The notes: generated from the letters alone by a model not told the origin. Counted from the first letter of the stretch, positions 7,305-16,212 are shown. The stretch: 33,922 nt of DNA from Phycisphaerae bacterium (GCA_016795065.1 JAEUIU010000036.1:1-33922); one strand, 5' to 3'. Program-made: numbers and translations.

Positions 7305-9457
7305 GGCGTCGTCACCGCCTGGGCCGGCGCGGGAACGCCGTTGGCTACCGACGCGCGGCCGCGGGACAGGGCACGTCTGGCCTCGCCTTCGACGTGCCCG
7401 ACCTGCTCACGCACGCGCATCGCCATCTCCCGCAGAGGGACGATTCGGCAGTTGGTGCGGTTCTTCACGCCGGTCAGGAACTCGGCGATCACGCTCATCT
7501 CCTCGGGTCGGCTGGCGATCCACTGATGGACATCGATCACGAAGACGCCTTCGCCCGCCTCGATGACCCGATCCAGCCGCTCGTTCCAGAGGGCCAGCAT
7601 CCGCTGCGGCGTGACCTTGTTGAGGAAGAGGGCATCCCAGTCGTTGGGCACAATGAAGGGAATCACGACGATCGAGCGCGACGGGTCGTTGGGATCGGTG
7701 ACAACGCTGGCGTCGAGCGAGCTGACCATCGGGTCGTATGCGGCCGAGCCGTCCCAGAGGATGCCCTGCGCGAGCAGGTGGTCGCGAACCAGCGGAGTCA
7801 CGCTGTTGCGGGGAGCGCCGAAGCCGACAACGGGAAGATCCGCTGCCTTCAGGGCCGCCAGTCCGCGCTCCGTCGCCGCAATCTGCTCATCGGGCGAGAG
7901 CGCGTCGAGCTGTTCGTGGTCGTAGGCGTGGCAAGCGATCTCATGCCCGTGTTCGACAGCCCGGCGGAGCGGCGCGGGCTGAAGCTCCGCCAAGCGGCCG
8001 CAGGTGACGAAAGTGGCTTTGACCTCGAGCGAATCGAAGAGATCCACCAGCCGATCGATCATCGCAGGTGAAACCGCCTCGTAACTCCCGGTGTAGTCCG
8101 GCTCGGTGTCGATCCGGATCGCGACGTGGGTCAGCTCGGAGCGAGGGGCTCGCCCAGTTTCTGCTCCGGCCCGCGCGGCGAGGATCCGCTCGAGCTCGAG
8201 GTCGCTCCAGGTACCGTAGTGGAAGAACCCAATCCGACCGCTGTCCAGGTGGCCCACGGCGTCCAAAGTCTGCCAAGTGCGCCGAACGCTCATGTCGCCA
8301 TCGAGAAGGCAACTCAGATCGCATTCGCCTTGCACCAGGTCGGTCGCTGATCGCACGCACCGATCGAGCCACTCGTAACTCTTCCCCCAGTCGTCCCAGT
8401 AGCCCATGACGACAATCTCGTCGAGGCCGACGCGAGCCATCTCGTACAGGTCCTGACCGCTTTGGGTGTTAAAGGAGTAGTCCTCGGCCGAGAAGGGCAG
8501 GACGCAGGCGCCGAACCAGAGCCCGGCGTTGGCGTCTTCGATGCGATCCCGAAAGGTGTCGACGGCCTGGCAAATGGCTTCGGCTCTCGTCTCGGTCCAG
8601 GCCTGCCAGACCTCGCCTCGCTCGTGAGCGGCGGTCACAAGGCTCGCGGGAGTGACCTCAGCATCCAGCCGTTCGGAAACGGCCTGAAGGCAGCGGTCGC
8701 AGGCGCAACTGAAGTCGCTGTCGAAGCGAATGAAGTCGGTGTAGATGCCCTCCAGTCGCGGGTAGCGACCGGCTACTTCGGCGAGGATCGACGCTTGGTA
8801 GGCAATCGCGTCGGGATGACGAGGGCAAAGCCACGCGGCCTGTGGGTGGCGTTCGTTCGTCGCCGGGTCGACCGTCTGGGCACGCCACTCCGGATGGGCC
8901 TCTGCGGCTGACGCGTCGTTGAAACAGGGGACCCATCCGCAGACGCGAACCCCGTGGCGGTCGAGGGACTCGATGAGCGCGGCAAGCCGGTCGTCGTCGA
9001 AACCCGGAGCGACCGGAGCGACCGCGGATGGGTAGAAGGCCTCGCCACCCAGAAACTCATCGGTGTCGTCCTGCTTGCACTGGACCCACGCCTCGGTAAC
9101 GCCCGCGGCAACCAACCGGTCGGCGAGGAGTGGTGCTGACGCCGCATCCGGTAGGTTGCGGGCAGAGCGGATGACCACCCGAAGGCGGGATTCCGCATCG
9201 TCGGCCGCCGGGGCGATTCGGTCCCCGGGATCGATCGGCGACGTCAAGGGTCTCGTTCGAGCGCTCGTCGTGCCTGCGAGTGACCGGAGTCGCTGCTCGT
9301 GGCGGCATTCAGGGACCGCAACGACCGCGATAGCCACGAGGGCCAGGATCAGGGACGCGAATTGGGTCCGCCGAGAGAGCTGACGGCCCGGCGCGCTGTT
9401 GCGTGCGTGCCGCTCGATCGCCCTTCCGTGGTGTGTCGGTGACTCGGTTCCGTTCAT
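7301..9457 (-). CDS. Membrane-anchored polysaccharide deacetylase with N-terminal glycoside-hydrolase-like domain, PgaB-type
   Basis: From the ATG at 9457 (AAAGGCGG ribosome-binding site) the protein has 718 residues; an in-frame start at 9541 is possible but lacks such a site. A single membrane anchor lies at about residues 33-49. Residues ~90-420 look like a TIM-barrel glycoside-hydrolase-like domain (TEAWVQCKQDD, GIYTDFIRFD, EIVVMGYWDD). Residues ~445-680 form a NodB/CE4 deacetylase: RIDTEPDYTG is motif 1 with the metal/base aspartates, and HEIACHAYDH is motif 2 (HxxxH metal ligands). PgaB combines the same two activities in the opposite order, with the deacetylase first. It would de-N-acetylate and perhaps cleave the polymer made by the downstream synthase, in the periplasm. 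It is the first gene of the operon. Confidence 0.85.
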   Translation of the reverse strand: MNGTESPTHHGRAIERHARNSAPGRQLSRRTQFASLILALVAIAVVAVPECRHEQRLRSLAGTTSARTRPLTSPIDPGDRIAPAADDAESRLRVVIRSARNLPDAASAPLLADRLVAAGVTEAWVQCKQDDTDEFLGGEAFYPSAVAPVAPGFDDDRLAALIESLDRHGVRVCGWVPCFNDASAAEAHPEWRAQTVDPATNERHPQAAWLCPRHPDAIAYQASILAEVAGRYPRLEGIYTDFIRFDSDFSCACDRCLQAVSERLDAEVTPASLVTAAHERGEVWQAWTETRAEAICQAVDTFRDRIEDANAGLWFGACVLPFSAEDYSFNTQSGQDLYEMARVGLDEIVVMGYWDDWGKSYEWLDRCVRSATDLVQGECDLSCLLDGDMSVRRTWQTLDAVGHLDSGRIGFFHYGTWSDLELERILAARAGAETGRAPRSELTHVAIRIDTEPDYTGSYEAVSPAMIDRLVDLFDSLEVKATFVTCGRLAELQPAPLRRAVEHGHEIACHAYDHEQLDALSPDEQIAATERGLAALKAADLPVVGFGAPRNSVTPLVRDHLLAQGILWDGSAAYDPMVSSLDASVVTDPNDPSRSIVVIPFIVPNDWDALFLNKVTPQRMLALWNERLDRVIEAGEGVFVIDVHQWIASRPEEMSVIAEFLTGVKNRTNCRIVPLREMAMRVREQVGHVEGEARRALSRGRASVANGVPAPAQAVTTP

Positions 9458-9705
9458 GCCGCCTTTGACCGACCGAAGGAAGTTCGCCAGGTGGGTGGCG
9501 GATGTCGGTCGGGCCGTGGGTATGGAGGGGCGGCGTCCCAATCACGGACACGCAAGGGACGCTTTCGGGCAAATCCGAGCCGACTCGATCAGATCACGGC
9601 ATTTGCATCGAAAGGGTGGCGTTTCTCGGCCCTCGCGACCGGATACTGCCCGCAGGCACCCTCCAGCCGTGACGGGCAAGCCGAAACACCTCCGGGGACC
9701 CACCC

Positions 9706-10626
9706 ATGCAGACCACGCAGAGCGAAATCGCCACGTCGGACGTCCTTCGCCGCCTCGCAGCACTCGAAACCTCGGCCCGCACCTGGCGCACCGTTGCCAT
9801 CGGTTGCGGTGGGGGCGTTGGTGCTCTGTCCTTCGTGGTCCTTGGGGGCCTGAGTCCGATGCGGGCCGATGACGCGGTCGCACAGTCACCGCCGACCGAG
9901 AAGCTCGTCGCCCAGGCGTTCGAGATGGTCGACGCAGCCGGGAAGCTCCGAGCGCGGCTGGGGACCTCGAAAGAAGGCTCGCCAGCCCTTGAACTCTTCG
10001 ACGCCCAAGGCATCGCCCAGGCCACGTTGGCCCTCGGGAACTTCGATCGGACGGAGGACGCCCGCATTCAAGAAGCGACCCGCGGTCGGGCAGCCAATGG
10101 ACAGCCCATTGGACGAACCGATGCTCCTCTCACGGCGGTCTTGCGCCTTGGGCGGTCCAACGAGGATCACGCAGTAGAACTTGGTGCCGGGGAACAATTG
10201 CGCGTTCTGCGGCTTCGCGACGATTTCGGGGACGAGCGCATGGAACTGCGGGTTGGCCCGTATGTCCGACCCGACATGCGAGCCGACGAAAGGGCACGGG
10301 CGGCCAGCGAGCTTGTTGAGGCGACGTTCAGGCTGAAGGCACCCGACGAGTTCCTCGCCTTGGAGTTTGGCGTCGAACCCGTCTCGATCACCCGGCCCGA
10401 GGACCGCCGAGGGAATGCGACGGGGACGCTCATTGAGCAGGCCACGCCCTACATGACCATGTACGGCTGGTGTGAGCAGCCGGTGTTTATGCTGAGCAAC
10501 TGGGCGTTCGACCATCCGAGCCTCGATCTCTGGGAGTACGGAGACAAGAAGACCGGCGAGAGGATCTTCGCGGTGCCGGGATCCGACACCGAGGAACGCG
10601 AAGCCGCGAAACGAACCGACGAGTGA
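9706..10626 (+). CDS. Membrane-anchored protein of unknown function
   Basis: I do not recognise the family. The 306-residue protein starts with a short cytoplasmic segment (about 1-24), then one hydrophobic helix (about 30-50), then a secreted or periplasmic domain. Between residues 68 and 160 there are repeats of the form 'A.G..RARLG.......LELFDAQG.A.ATLAL', a beta-strand pattern seen in several uncharacterised bacterial proteins, and a C-terminal region with WCEQPVFML. It has no catalytic motif that I can point to. It is divergent from the exopolysaccharide operon with 248 bp between the two starts, which probably holds both promoters; a functional link to that operon is possible but unsupported. 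Confidence 0.75.
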   Translation: MQTTQSEIATSDVLRRLAALETSARTWRTVAIGCGGGVGALSFVVLGGLSPMRADDAVAQSPPTEKLVAQAFEMVDAAGKLRARLGTSKEGSPALELFDAQGIAQATLALGNFDRTEDARIQEATRGRAANGQPIGRTDAPLTAVLRLGRSNEDHAVELGAGEQLRVLRLRDDFGDERMELRVGPYVRPDMRADERARAASELVEATFRLKAPDEFLALEFGVEPVSITRPEDRRGNATGTLIEQATPYMTMYGWCEQPVFMLSNWAFDHPSLDLWEYGDKKTGERIFAVPGSDTEEREAAKRTDE

Positions 10627-11147
10627 GTCCCTCGACAGGGCGTGACGAGCGCATCGACGCGCGTGCATCGGCCGAACGTCGCACCTGATCGATGGGTTGT
10701 GGTCGCAAGACACCGCAACCCAACATGATGGAGAAGCCGCCCGCGTCTGCGGCACGCGCTTGGTTCCAACGGCCCGTGCGAACGCGCGGGAACGGCCGAT
10801 CGAGTTCACCGCCGGTCAAGAGGCTGTTGGGCATTTCAACCAAAATCAGGGCGAAATCCCGAATCTCCACTTGGCGGGTCCCGGAACTGCTGCATTGTCT
10901 CCGTGTTCATCCACGGCATCATGTAGGCGGTAGCTGTTCGTGCGGCTTGGCACCGCCCGCGTGATGTCAACGTTCTGGTCGTAGGGCTCACCTCGCACCT
11001 TGACGACCGAACGCTTGCGACCGCAGATGGGCTCTGAGCTCGTGGCTGGGCATCCTGATCGGCGCGACACCGCGCCGTTCTGAAAGTGCTCGCGCGGTCT
11101 GTCGGTGGGTGACGTCGGCGAGGATCGGCAACCACTCTGAGTACCAG
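10627..11147 (+). other. Intergenic region without a convincing gene
   Basis: There are 521 bases between the anchored protein gene and the next dockerin gene. The only clear structure is a hairpin at 10694-10721. A minus-strand open frame at 10846-11070 (74 codons) has a protein-like stretch (DQNVDITRAVP, YRLHDAVDEHG), but it has no recognisable domain or ribosome-binding site and could be a relic. I see no RNA gene. Confidence 0.5.
10694..10721 (+). terminator. Candidate hairpin terminator
   Basis: The arms GGGTTGTGGT (10694-10703) and ACCGCAACCC (10712-10721) pair over 10 bp with one T-G wobble and an 8-nt loop. It lies 67 nt after the stop of the anchored protein gene. There is no T tract after it, so it is at most a weak or Rho-assisted terminator. 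Confidence 0.35.
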
Positions 11148-12104
11148 ATGTTCCAAGTCACTCATCAGCCCTCTCCTGCTCCGATCTCCTCCGCATCGTC
11201 TCGTCCTTCCGCCCTGACCCGCCACCGAGTCAGTTCCCGTTCCAACCGTTTGGGCGCCTCCAGCGTGCTGTCCGCGTTTGGCGTCCTCGCCATTGCCTCG
11301 GTCGCCCACGCGGTGCCGCCCCTGGCAGAGCTCTACTTTTCGATCAACCACGGCGACATCAAGTTCGACTTTGTGGATGGGAACACCAATCCAAACGGCA
11401 ACGAGGTCTACGCCGCCAGCTACTCCGCTACCGATGGCACTTGGCTGATCACCTATCAACTCACCGTCGATCACACCACCAATCCACAAGTGAGCATGTC
11501 AGGGATCGTCACTGTCGAGAACAAGTCGCCCCGGGACACCTTGGCATTCAAGGTTGGAGCCATCGTCCCGATCTGTCCCAGCATCAGTGGCGGCTCGCTC
11601 ATCGGCGGTTCGGCAGTTTTGACTCTCACCACCGTCGGACCGGGGACCCTGTCCTGCGACAAGGATGGCCAGCCGATTCTCGACTGCCTCGGCGACGGAC
11701 ATGCCATCGAATCCCTCTTCTATTGCCCGACGACGCTCACCAGCACAGGGTCGAGCACGATTTCCTATTCGGGGACGTTCGGGTTGCCCGGACCTTCAGA
11801 ACAAGGGCCTGCTGAGATCGACACGATCGGAGTTGGCGAACACTTCACGCTGACGCCAAAAGACAAGCTGTCGATGCAGATCAACTTCTACTTCAAGGAC
11901 TCGGATGGGGTGTCGCCGCCTGATGGCTGTGAAGGCGACATCGACGGGGACGGCATTGTCGGTCCGATGGACCTTGCCGTCCTATTCGGGAATTGGGGCC
12001 AAGAGGTGTTTTGCCCGTCGGCCGAACCGAGCGATCTCAACGACGACGGCATTGTCGACGCGAATGACCTCGTCCTCCTGCTCTCGGCATGGGGCGACTG
12101 CTGA
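11148..12104 (+). CDS. Secreted protein with C-terminal dockerin-type repeats
   Basis: The start at ATG 11148 gives 318 residues; a GTG at 11109 in the same frame is an alternative. A long basic, Ser/Pro-rich leader precedes the hydrophobic part of the signal peptide (VLSAFGVLAIASVAHA, cleavage near residue 55). The middle is an unrecognised beta-rich domain with four cysteines clustered near GTLSCDKDG and LDCLGDG. The C-terminus has two calcium-loop repeats (DIDGDGIVGPMDLAVLFGNWG and DLNDDGIVDANDLVLLLSAWG type), as in type I dockerins. It is probably exported and either surface-attached or secreted. A strong terminator follows. No other gene in its transcription unit is visible. Confidence 0.8.
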   Translation: MFQVTHQPSPAPISSASSRPSALTRHRVSSRSNRLGASSVLSAFGVLAIASVAHAVPPLAELYFSINHGDIKFDFVDGNTNPNGNEVYAASYSATDGTWLITYQLTVDHTTNPQVSMSGIVTVENKSPRDTLAFKVGAIVPICPSISGGSLIGGSAVLTLTTVGPGTLSCDKDGQPILDCLGDGHAIESLFYCPTTLTSTGSSTISYSGTFGLPGPSEQGPAEIDTIGVGEHFTLTPKDKLSMQINFYFKDSDGVSPPDGCEGDIDGDGIVGPMDLAVLFGNWGQEVFCPSAEPSDLNDDGIVDANDLVLLLSAWGDC

Positions 12105-12128
12105 TTCCTTTGTAGCCGGCCCAGCCGC

Positions 12129-13157
12129 TCAAGAAACCTGGGCCGCCGCGCCGGCGTGGCGGCGGCCGTTTTCTTTCGCAACCGGGCTGCCGAGCGCTGA
12201 CCGCAGGCGCGACATCCTCTCGTCGAAAATCCGGTTCAGATCCCGCCGCACCAGGAGCGGCTCGCTGATCCAACGCAAGGGCGATGCGTACTCGACTTCG
12301 TCCATGACGCGAGTGCCGCCGTCGACGTGCTCGAATCGGTGTTCGTGGTGCCACCAGCGGTACGGACCGCGAATCTGGCGATCGACAAAGCGATGTCCCG
12401 GCTCCCACGCGTCGATCCGCGTATGCCATCGCACCGGGTAGCCGTGCAGGCGAATGCGATAGTCGATGTGCGTGCCCTCGCCCATCGGGATCGGCATGGG
12501 AGTCAGGATCTCGAACCGCAACCACGCGGGCGTGATCGCCTCGAGGTTGCGGGGGTCGGCGAAGTACGCGAACGTCTCGTCGGCGTCGCGCGGAACCGTG
12601 ATTTCGCGGCGGATGATACGAAGGCCATCGCGCGGTCGACCTGCCGGAATGTGGCGATCCAGCTCGGCCGCGAGGGCGATTCCTCGCAAGAGCCGCGAGA
12701 AGACGAACGCATGCGGCGGGCTTGTGAGTTGCCAGTAGAGACGTCCAAGCGGGCCGAACGGGACGATGCTCGCCGTCTGGCGAAGAAGCGAACGAGCACC
12801 AGGACGATCTTCGATCAACCATTCGATGCGGGCCTCGCCGAGACCTCGCATAGGGCACGCGAGAGCGAAGCGCCGCCACTGCTCGCAGGCGACGACCCGC
12901 CAATGGTCGACCTCGTCGCCGAGTCGGCTCGGTCGCAGTCCGCCGTCGTCGCGGCGCCCGCCGCGCACGATGACCGGCGCGGCGATGGTCCGAAGCGTCC
13001 ACAAGGTCTGATCCACGAGGCCGCCCGGATATCGGCCTTGCCGACCGACGCGGGTCAGTACATCGAAGACCGCTTCTGGAGGCGCCCAGACGAGTCGCTC
13101 GCTGGCGGTCGCGCAGGCGGCGTCAAAGGACGTTTCGATAGTGGCAGGATGGGACAC
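12129..13157 (-). CDS. DUF2867-like domain fused to an SRPBCC/START-like domain
   Basis: From a GTG at 13157 the protein has 342 residues. An open frame extends to 13256 but would overlap the divergent aminotransferase start. Residues ~10-165 resemble DUF2867 (ending in LLRQTASIVPFGPLGRLYW, where DUF2867 proteins have a conserved LxxPxHxF-like segment, here SPPHAFVF). Residues ~190-320 form an SRPBCC ligand-binding fold (REITVPRDADETFAYFADP, EYASPLRW) like the uncharacterised polyketide-cyclase/CoxG group. DUF2867 is better known fused to NAD-dependent epimerase-like domains, so this pairing is unusual. The ligand is unknown; a hydrophobic small molecule is likely for the SRPBCC cavity. The last 13 codons also encode the terminator hairpin of the convergent gene. 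Confidence 0.75.
   Translation of the reverse strand: MSHPATIETSFDAACATASERLVWAPPEAVFDVLTRVGRQGRYPGGLVDQTLWTLRTIAAPVIVRGGRRDDGGLRPSRLGDEVDHWRVVACEQWRRFALACPMRGLGEARIEWLIEDRPGARSLLRQTASIVPFGPLGRLYWQLTSPPHAFVFSRLLRGIALAAELDRHIPAGRPRDGLRIIRREITVPRDADETFAYFADPRNLEAITPAWLRFEILTPMPIPMGEGTHIDYRIRLHGYPVRWHTRIDAWEPGHRFVDRQIRGPYRWWHHEHRFEHVDGGTRVMDEVEYASPLRWISEPLLVRRDLNRIFDERMSRLRSALGSPVAKENGRRHAGAAAQVS
12141..12178 (+). terminator. Intrinsic terminator of the dockerin gene, possibly bidirectional
   Basis: GGCCGCCGC (12141-12149) and GCGGCGGCC (12159-12167) form a perfect 9-bp stem with a 9-nt loop, followed by GTTTTCTTTCG on the plus strand. It lies 37 nt past the dockerin gene stop. On the minus strand the hairpin is followed by CAGGTTTCTT, so it may act both ways, although it lies inside the last codons of the minus-strand gene. 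Confidence 0.75.
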
Positions 13158-13222
13158 GGCTCTGCATCTTCTCCGCGGTCGCCGGTTGGATTCGGCGAAA
13201 GGGCCCAAAGTACACTCGCAGG

Positions 13223-14482
13223 ATGCTGCACGCGGACATCCCCCTGGCTGGCGCATCCCGCACGGGGCCCGGCATCGGACAGATCCGAGCCCGTTTTCCG
13301 GCCCTCGCCCAGTCGCTCGCCTTCCTCGAGAACGCGGGCGGCTCGCAGGTTCCAGTCGACGTTGCTGATGCGATCCGGGCCTACATGCTCGAGAGCTACG
13401 TGCAGCTCGGCGCGGGCTACGGACTCTCGAATCGGGCGACCGAAACGGTGGATTGGGCTCACGCGTTCATCGGCACATTCATGAACGCGACCGCGACCGG
13501 GAAAGTGATCCTCGGCCCCTCCACGACACAACTCTGTCACATGCTGGCGAACTGTTATGCCGAGACGCTTCGTCCCGGCGACGAGATCGTGCTCGCCGAA
13601 ACCGCCCACGAGGCGAACGTCGGCCCGTGGCTGCGCTTGGAGCGGAACGGGGCGAAGATCCGCTGGTGGAAAGTCGATCGCGATGTTGAGGACTGCACGC
13701 TCGCGTCACTCGAGAGCGTCTTGAGCGAACGAACCCGCATCGTCGCGTTTCCCCACGTCTCGAACCTCCTTGGTCGCATCGCGGACGTCCCCGAGATCAC
13801 CCGCCGCTGCCATCGCGTGGGTGCCCGCGTGGTCGTCGATGGCGTCGCTTTCGCGCCGCATCGAGCGATCGACGTGCAGGCGTGGGATGTCGATTGGTAC
13901 GTCTTCTCGACCTACAAGGTCTACGGGCCGCACATGGGCGCCCTCTACGGTCGCGCGGATGCCCTGGCCGAACTGCGCGGGCCGAATCACTTCTTCATCC
14001 CCGACACGAACGTGCCCTACAAGTTCGAGCTCGGCGGTGCCTGCCACGAGGGCTGCGCGGCACTGCTTGCGTTGGGCCGCTACCTCGCCTTTCTAGCCGG
14101 TCATGAAGCGTCGTACCCTGTCAGTCGCGCGACAGTCGAACGGGCGATGACCCGGACGTCCGAGCTCGAAGCGACGCTTCAGAAGGCGCTCTTCGATGGC
14201 CTTGCCGCGATCGGCGGCGTTCGAATCATCGGCGGCGGCGGCGCGGAGGTCTCGGAACGAGTCCCGACGGCGAGCTTTCTTCACGAGCGGTACTCGCCCT
14301 CTGAAGTCGTTGCAGCGCTCCACCGCGCCGACGTTGCCGCGCGATACGGCCATATGTACGCCTATCGCCTGTGCGAATCGTTAGGTATCGGCACTGCTGA
14401 AGGCGTCGTGCGGATCAGCGCTGTCCACTACAACACGGTGGCCGAGATCGAGCGATCGCTTGCGGCGATCCGTGCGCTGTAA
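13223..14482 (+). CDS. Class V PLP aminotransferase, cysteine desulfurase-like (VC1184-type)
   Basis: The 419-residue protein has the layout of the cysteine-desulfurase-like subfamily of fold-type I PLP enzymes. The start segment RARFPALAQSLAFLENAGGSQ matches the family's FPAL...F.N.GG..VP opening. GPSTTQ (about residues 98-103) is the PLP-phosphate loop, VVVDGVAFAPH (about 205-215) holds the aspartate that pairs with the pyridine nitrogen, and FSTYKVYGPHMG (about 229-240) holds the Schiff-base lysine. The C-terminal domain ends with RISAVHYNTVAEIE. No obvious mobile active-site cysteine loop of IscS/SufS is visible, so sulfur transfer is not assured and the substrate is unknown. The start is ATG 13223 with a weak upstream site. 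The gene is divergent from the SRPBCC gene and ends 3 bp from the convergent nucleotidyltransferase gene. Confidence 0.87.
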   Translation: MLHADIPLAGASRTGPGIGQIRARFPALAQSLAFLENAGGSQVPVDVADAIRAYMLESYVQLGAGYGLSNRATETVDWAHAFIGTFMNATATGKVILGPSTTQLCHMLANCYAETLRPGDEIVLAETAHEANVGPWLRLERNGAKIRWWKVDRDVEDCTLASLESVLSERTRIVAFPHVSNLLGRIADVPEITRRCHRVGARVVVDGVAFAPHRAIDVQAWDVDWYVFSTYKVYGPHMGALYGRADALAELRGPNHFFIPDTNVPYKFELGGACHEGCAALLALGRYLAFLAGHEASYPVSRATVERAMTRTSELEATLQKALFDGLAAIGGVRIIGGGGAEVSERVPTASFLHERYSPSEVVAALHRADVAARYGHMYAYRLCESLGIGTAEGVVRISAVHYNTVAEIERSLAAIRAL

Positions 14483-14485
14483 GCG

Positions 14486-15265
14486 TCAGGTACGCCACTG
14501 AACGGCGGCCAGCACAACCTCGCGCTCGAAGATCCTCTCCGCGGTGGCCTGAAACCGCAGCACTGCATCGAGCGATCCGGGCAGCGAGATGGCCTCGATC
14601 TCGCTCCACACGGCACTTGGCAAATCATCGCGAAGGTAGCGAAGCCCAAAGTCGAAGCGATCCGGTACGTTTCGGATGCGCAGAAGCTCAACCAGCGGGC
14701 GAAGCGTGAACGTGAGGTAGCGGTCGATCGCCTCCGGAGCGTCGTTGCGCCAGACCGCCTTTCGCACCAGGTGCTGAAGCAGGCGGAATCGCGGAACGAG
14801 AGCGTGAAGCCGTTCGCGTACTTTGGCTTCGTGGGCGGGGCGATCCAGCGGCTCCGGGCGCACCAGTCCCTGTCGATCGAAGAGCACCTCCGCGACGCCG
14901 TGCCGTTCAACCTCGAGGAATCGTGGGGCGGTCGAGCCACGACGGATGACCACGAGGTCGACCATGCACCAATCGGGCACGCCCTCAAGTTGCCAGAACG
15001 CCTGATCGTGGCCGTGCCAGGTGGGCATCGGAAGACGCAACTCCAGCGAGATTGAGCCATGTGCCTGGATCGCCCGGCGACAGGTCTCGAAGGTGCGTTC
15101 GACGGCGTCGTCCTCGACGATCACGAGAAGGTCGATGTCCGACCAGCGATCGGTGCGGCCGTTGGCATCGGAGCCGGCAAGCCAGGCCGCCAAGGCCCAC
15201 GGCTCGACTTCGAGGGCGGAGCGAAGCGACTCAATCAATCGGCTGCGAATCTCATCGGTGTGCAT
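14486..15265 (-). CDS. Nucleotidyltransferase (pol-beta fold) with helical C-terminal domain
   Basis: The 259-residue protein carries the minimal nucleotidyltransferase signature: G31-S32 followed by D43-I-D45 (in WSDIDLLV), giving two of the metal-binding carboxylates; a third may be E75 or nearby in SLELRLPM. Residues 130-259 are helical and rich in Arg/Leu, as in aminoglycoside-nucleotidyltransferase-like and MNT-type proteins. Such enzymes transfer a nucleotide to a small molecule, RNA or protein. The target is unknown and there is no partner HEPN gene next to it, so a toxin-antitoxin role is unsupported. It is divergent from an ATP-grasp ligase gene with 53 bp between the starts and convergent with the aminotransferase gene. 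Confidence 0.8.
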   Translation of the reverse strand: MHTDEIRSRLIESLRSALEVEPWALAAWLAGSDANGRTDRWSDIDLLVIVEDDAVERTFETCRRAIQAHGSISLELRLPMPTWHGHDQAFWQLEGVPDWCMVDLVVIRRGSTAPRFLEVERHGVAEVLFDRQGLVRPEPLDRPAHEAKVRERLHALVPRFRLLQHLVRKAVWRNDAPEAIDRYLTFTLRPLVELLRIRNVPDRFDFGLRYLRDDLPSAVWSEIEAISLPGSLDAVLRFQATAERIFEREVVLAAVQWRT

Positions 15266-15318
15266 CGTTCTCCCTACCGCTTCCTCGCGCCGCGGATTCG
15301 CGGTACGGTCCGCCTCTG

Positions 15319-16212
15319 ATGCCGGTTGAGCGATCCATCCGCCGTGTCGCCGTCGTGACCTGCCGCACGCTCCCCCGGCCTGATCCGGGACTGCCAGTGC
15401 TTCGAGACGCCTTCGGCTCGCGCGGCGTCGACGCCACGATCGCCGCCTGGGACGATCAGTCGATCGATTGGTCGGGCTTTGACGCTGTGGTCATCCAATC
15501 GACCTGGAACTACGTGCAGGAGTTCGATCGCTTCTGGCCTTGGATCGAAGCGACTGCCCGAGCAACTCGACTCATCAATCCGCTTGAGATCATCCGCTGG
15601 AACATCCACAAGCGCTATCTCATCGAGCTTGCCGCGTTGGGCGTGCCCACGGTGGCAACCGAGCTCGTGCCGGCCGGAGTCGAGCCCGCATGGGAATCGA
15701 TCTTCGCTCGCTGGGGCGAGATCGTGCTGAAGCCGGCGATCTCGGCGGGTTCGTTCCAGACGGTACGCGTGACCAAAGGTGACGTGAAGGCCGCCCGCAC
15801 CCATCGGCTCGCCAACGGGTCGCGGGACATGCTCGTTCAACCGCTCTTGCTTTCGGTGCTCGAGCAGGGCGAGCGAAACATGGTCTACTTGGGCGGGCAA
15901 TTCCAGCACGCCATTCGCAAGGGCGCCCGCTGGAGCGGCCAGTCCGAAGCCTCGGGCGGCTTGCTTCAGCCCGATCGCGATGAACTCGATCTCGCCGAGC
16001 AGGTGCTGGCAATCGTTCGTGCGAAAGGGATAGGCGAACCCGCCTACGCCCGCGTCGATGTCGCCCGTGATCGCGACGATCGTGCGGTCCTCATGGAACT
16101 TGAGCTCATCGAGCCCTCGCTCTTCTTCGATCGGGTTCCCGCGGCTGCGGGTCGATTGGCCGAGATCGTCCTCGCGACGCTTCAGCAGGGTACGAAGCCG
16201 AGGCTCTCATAG
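15319..16212 (+). CDS. ATP-grasp ligase (RimK/glutathione-synthetase-like)
   Basis: The start is ATG 15319; the open frame upstream only shadows the nucleotidyltransferase gene. The 297-residue product has an N-terminal Rossmann-like lobe (VAVVTCRT, then FDAVVIQSTWNY, residues ~10-70), a central ATP-binding lobe (EIVLKPAISAGSF, about 134-146, with the ATP lysine) and a C-terminal metal site (AYARVDVARD and VLMELELIEPSLFF, about 236-265, the Mg-binding acidic residues). The ELxLIEPxLFF ending is typical of uncharacterised ATP-grasp ligases that join a carboxylate to an amine or thiol through an acylphosphate. The substrate is unknown. The last 31 bp overlap the end of the convergent GNAT gene. 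Confidence 0.85.
   Translation: MPVERSIRRVAVVTCRTLPRPDPGLPVLRDAFGSRGVDATIAAWDDQSIDWSGFDAVVIQSTWNYVQEFDRFWPWIEATARATRLINPLEIIRWNIHKRYLIELAALGVPTVATELVPAGVEPAWESIFARWGEIVLKPAISAGSFQTVRVTKGDVKAARTHRLANGSRDMLVQPLLLSVLEQGERNMVYLGGQFQHAIRKGARWSGQSEASGGLLQPDRDELDLAEQVLAIVRAKGIGEPAYARVDVARDRDDRAVLMELELIEPSLFFDRVPAAAGRLAEIVLATLQQGTKPRLS

Noticed and set aside
10846..11070. Minus-strand 74-codon frame between two plus-strand genes
   Set aside because: Part of it looks protein-like, but it has no ribosome-binding site and no family I recognise; at best a relic, so I describe the region only as intergenic.
13157..13256. Longer N-terminus for the DUF2867-SRPBCC protein
   Set aside because: The extra 33 codons are Arg/Pro/Cys-rich and would overlap the divergent aminotransferase start.
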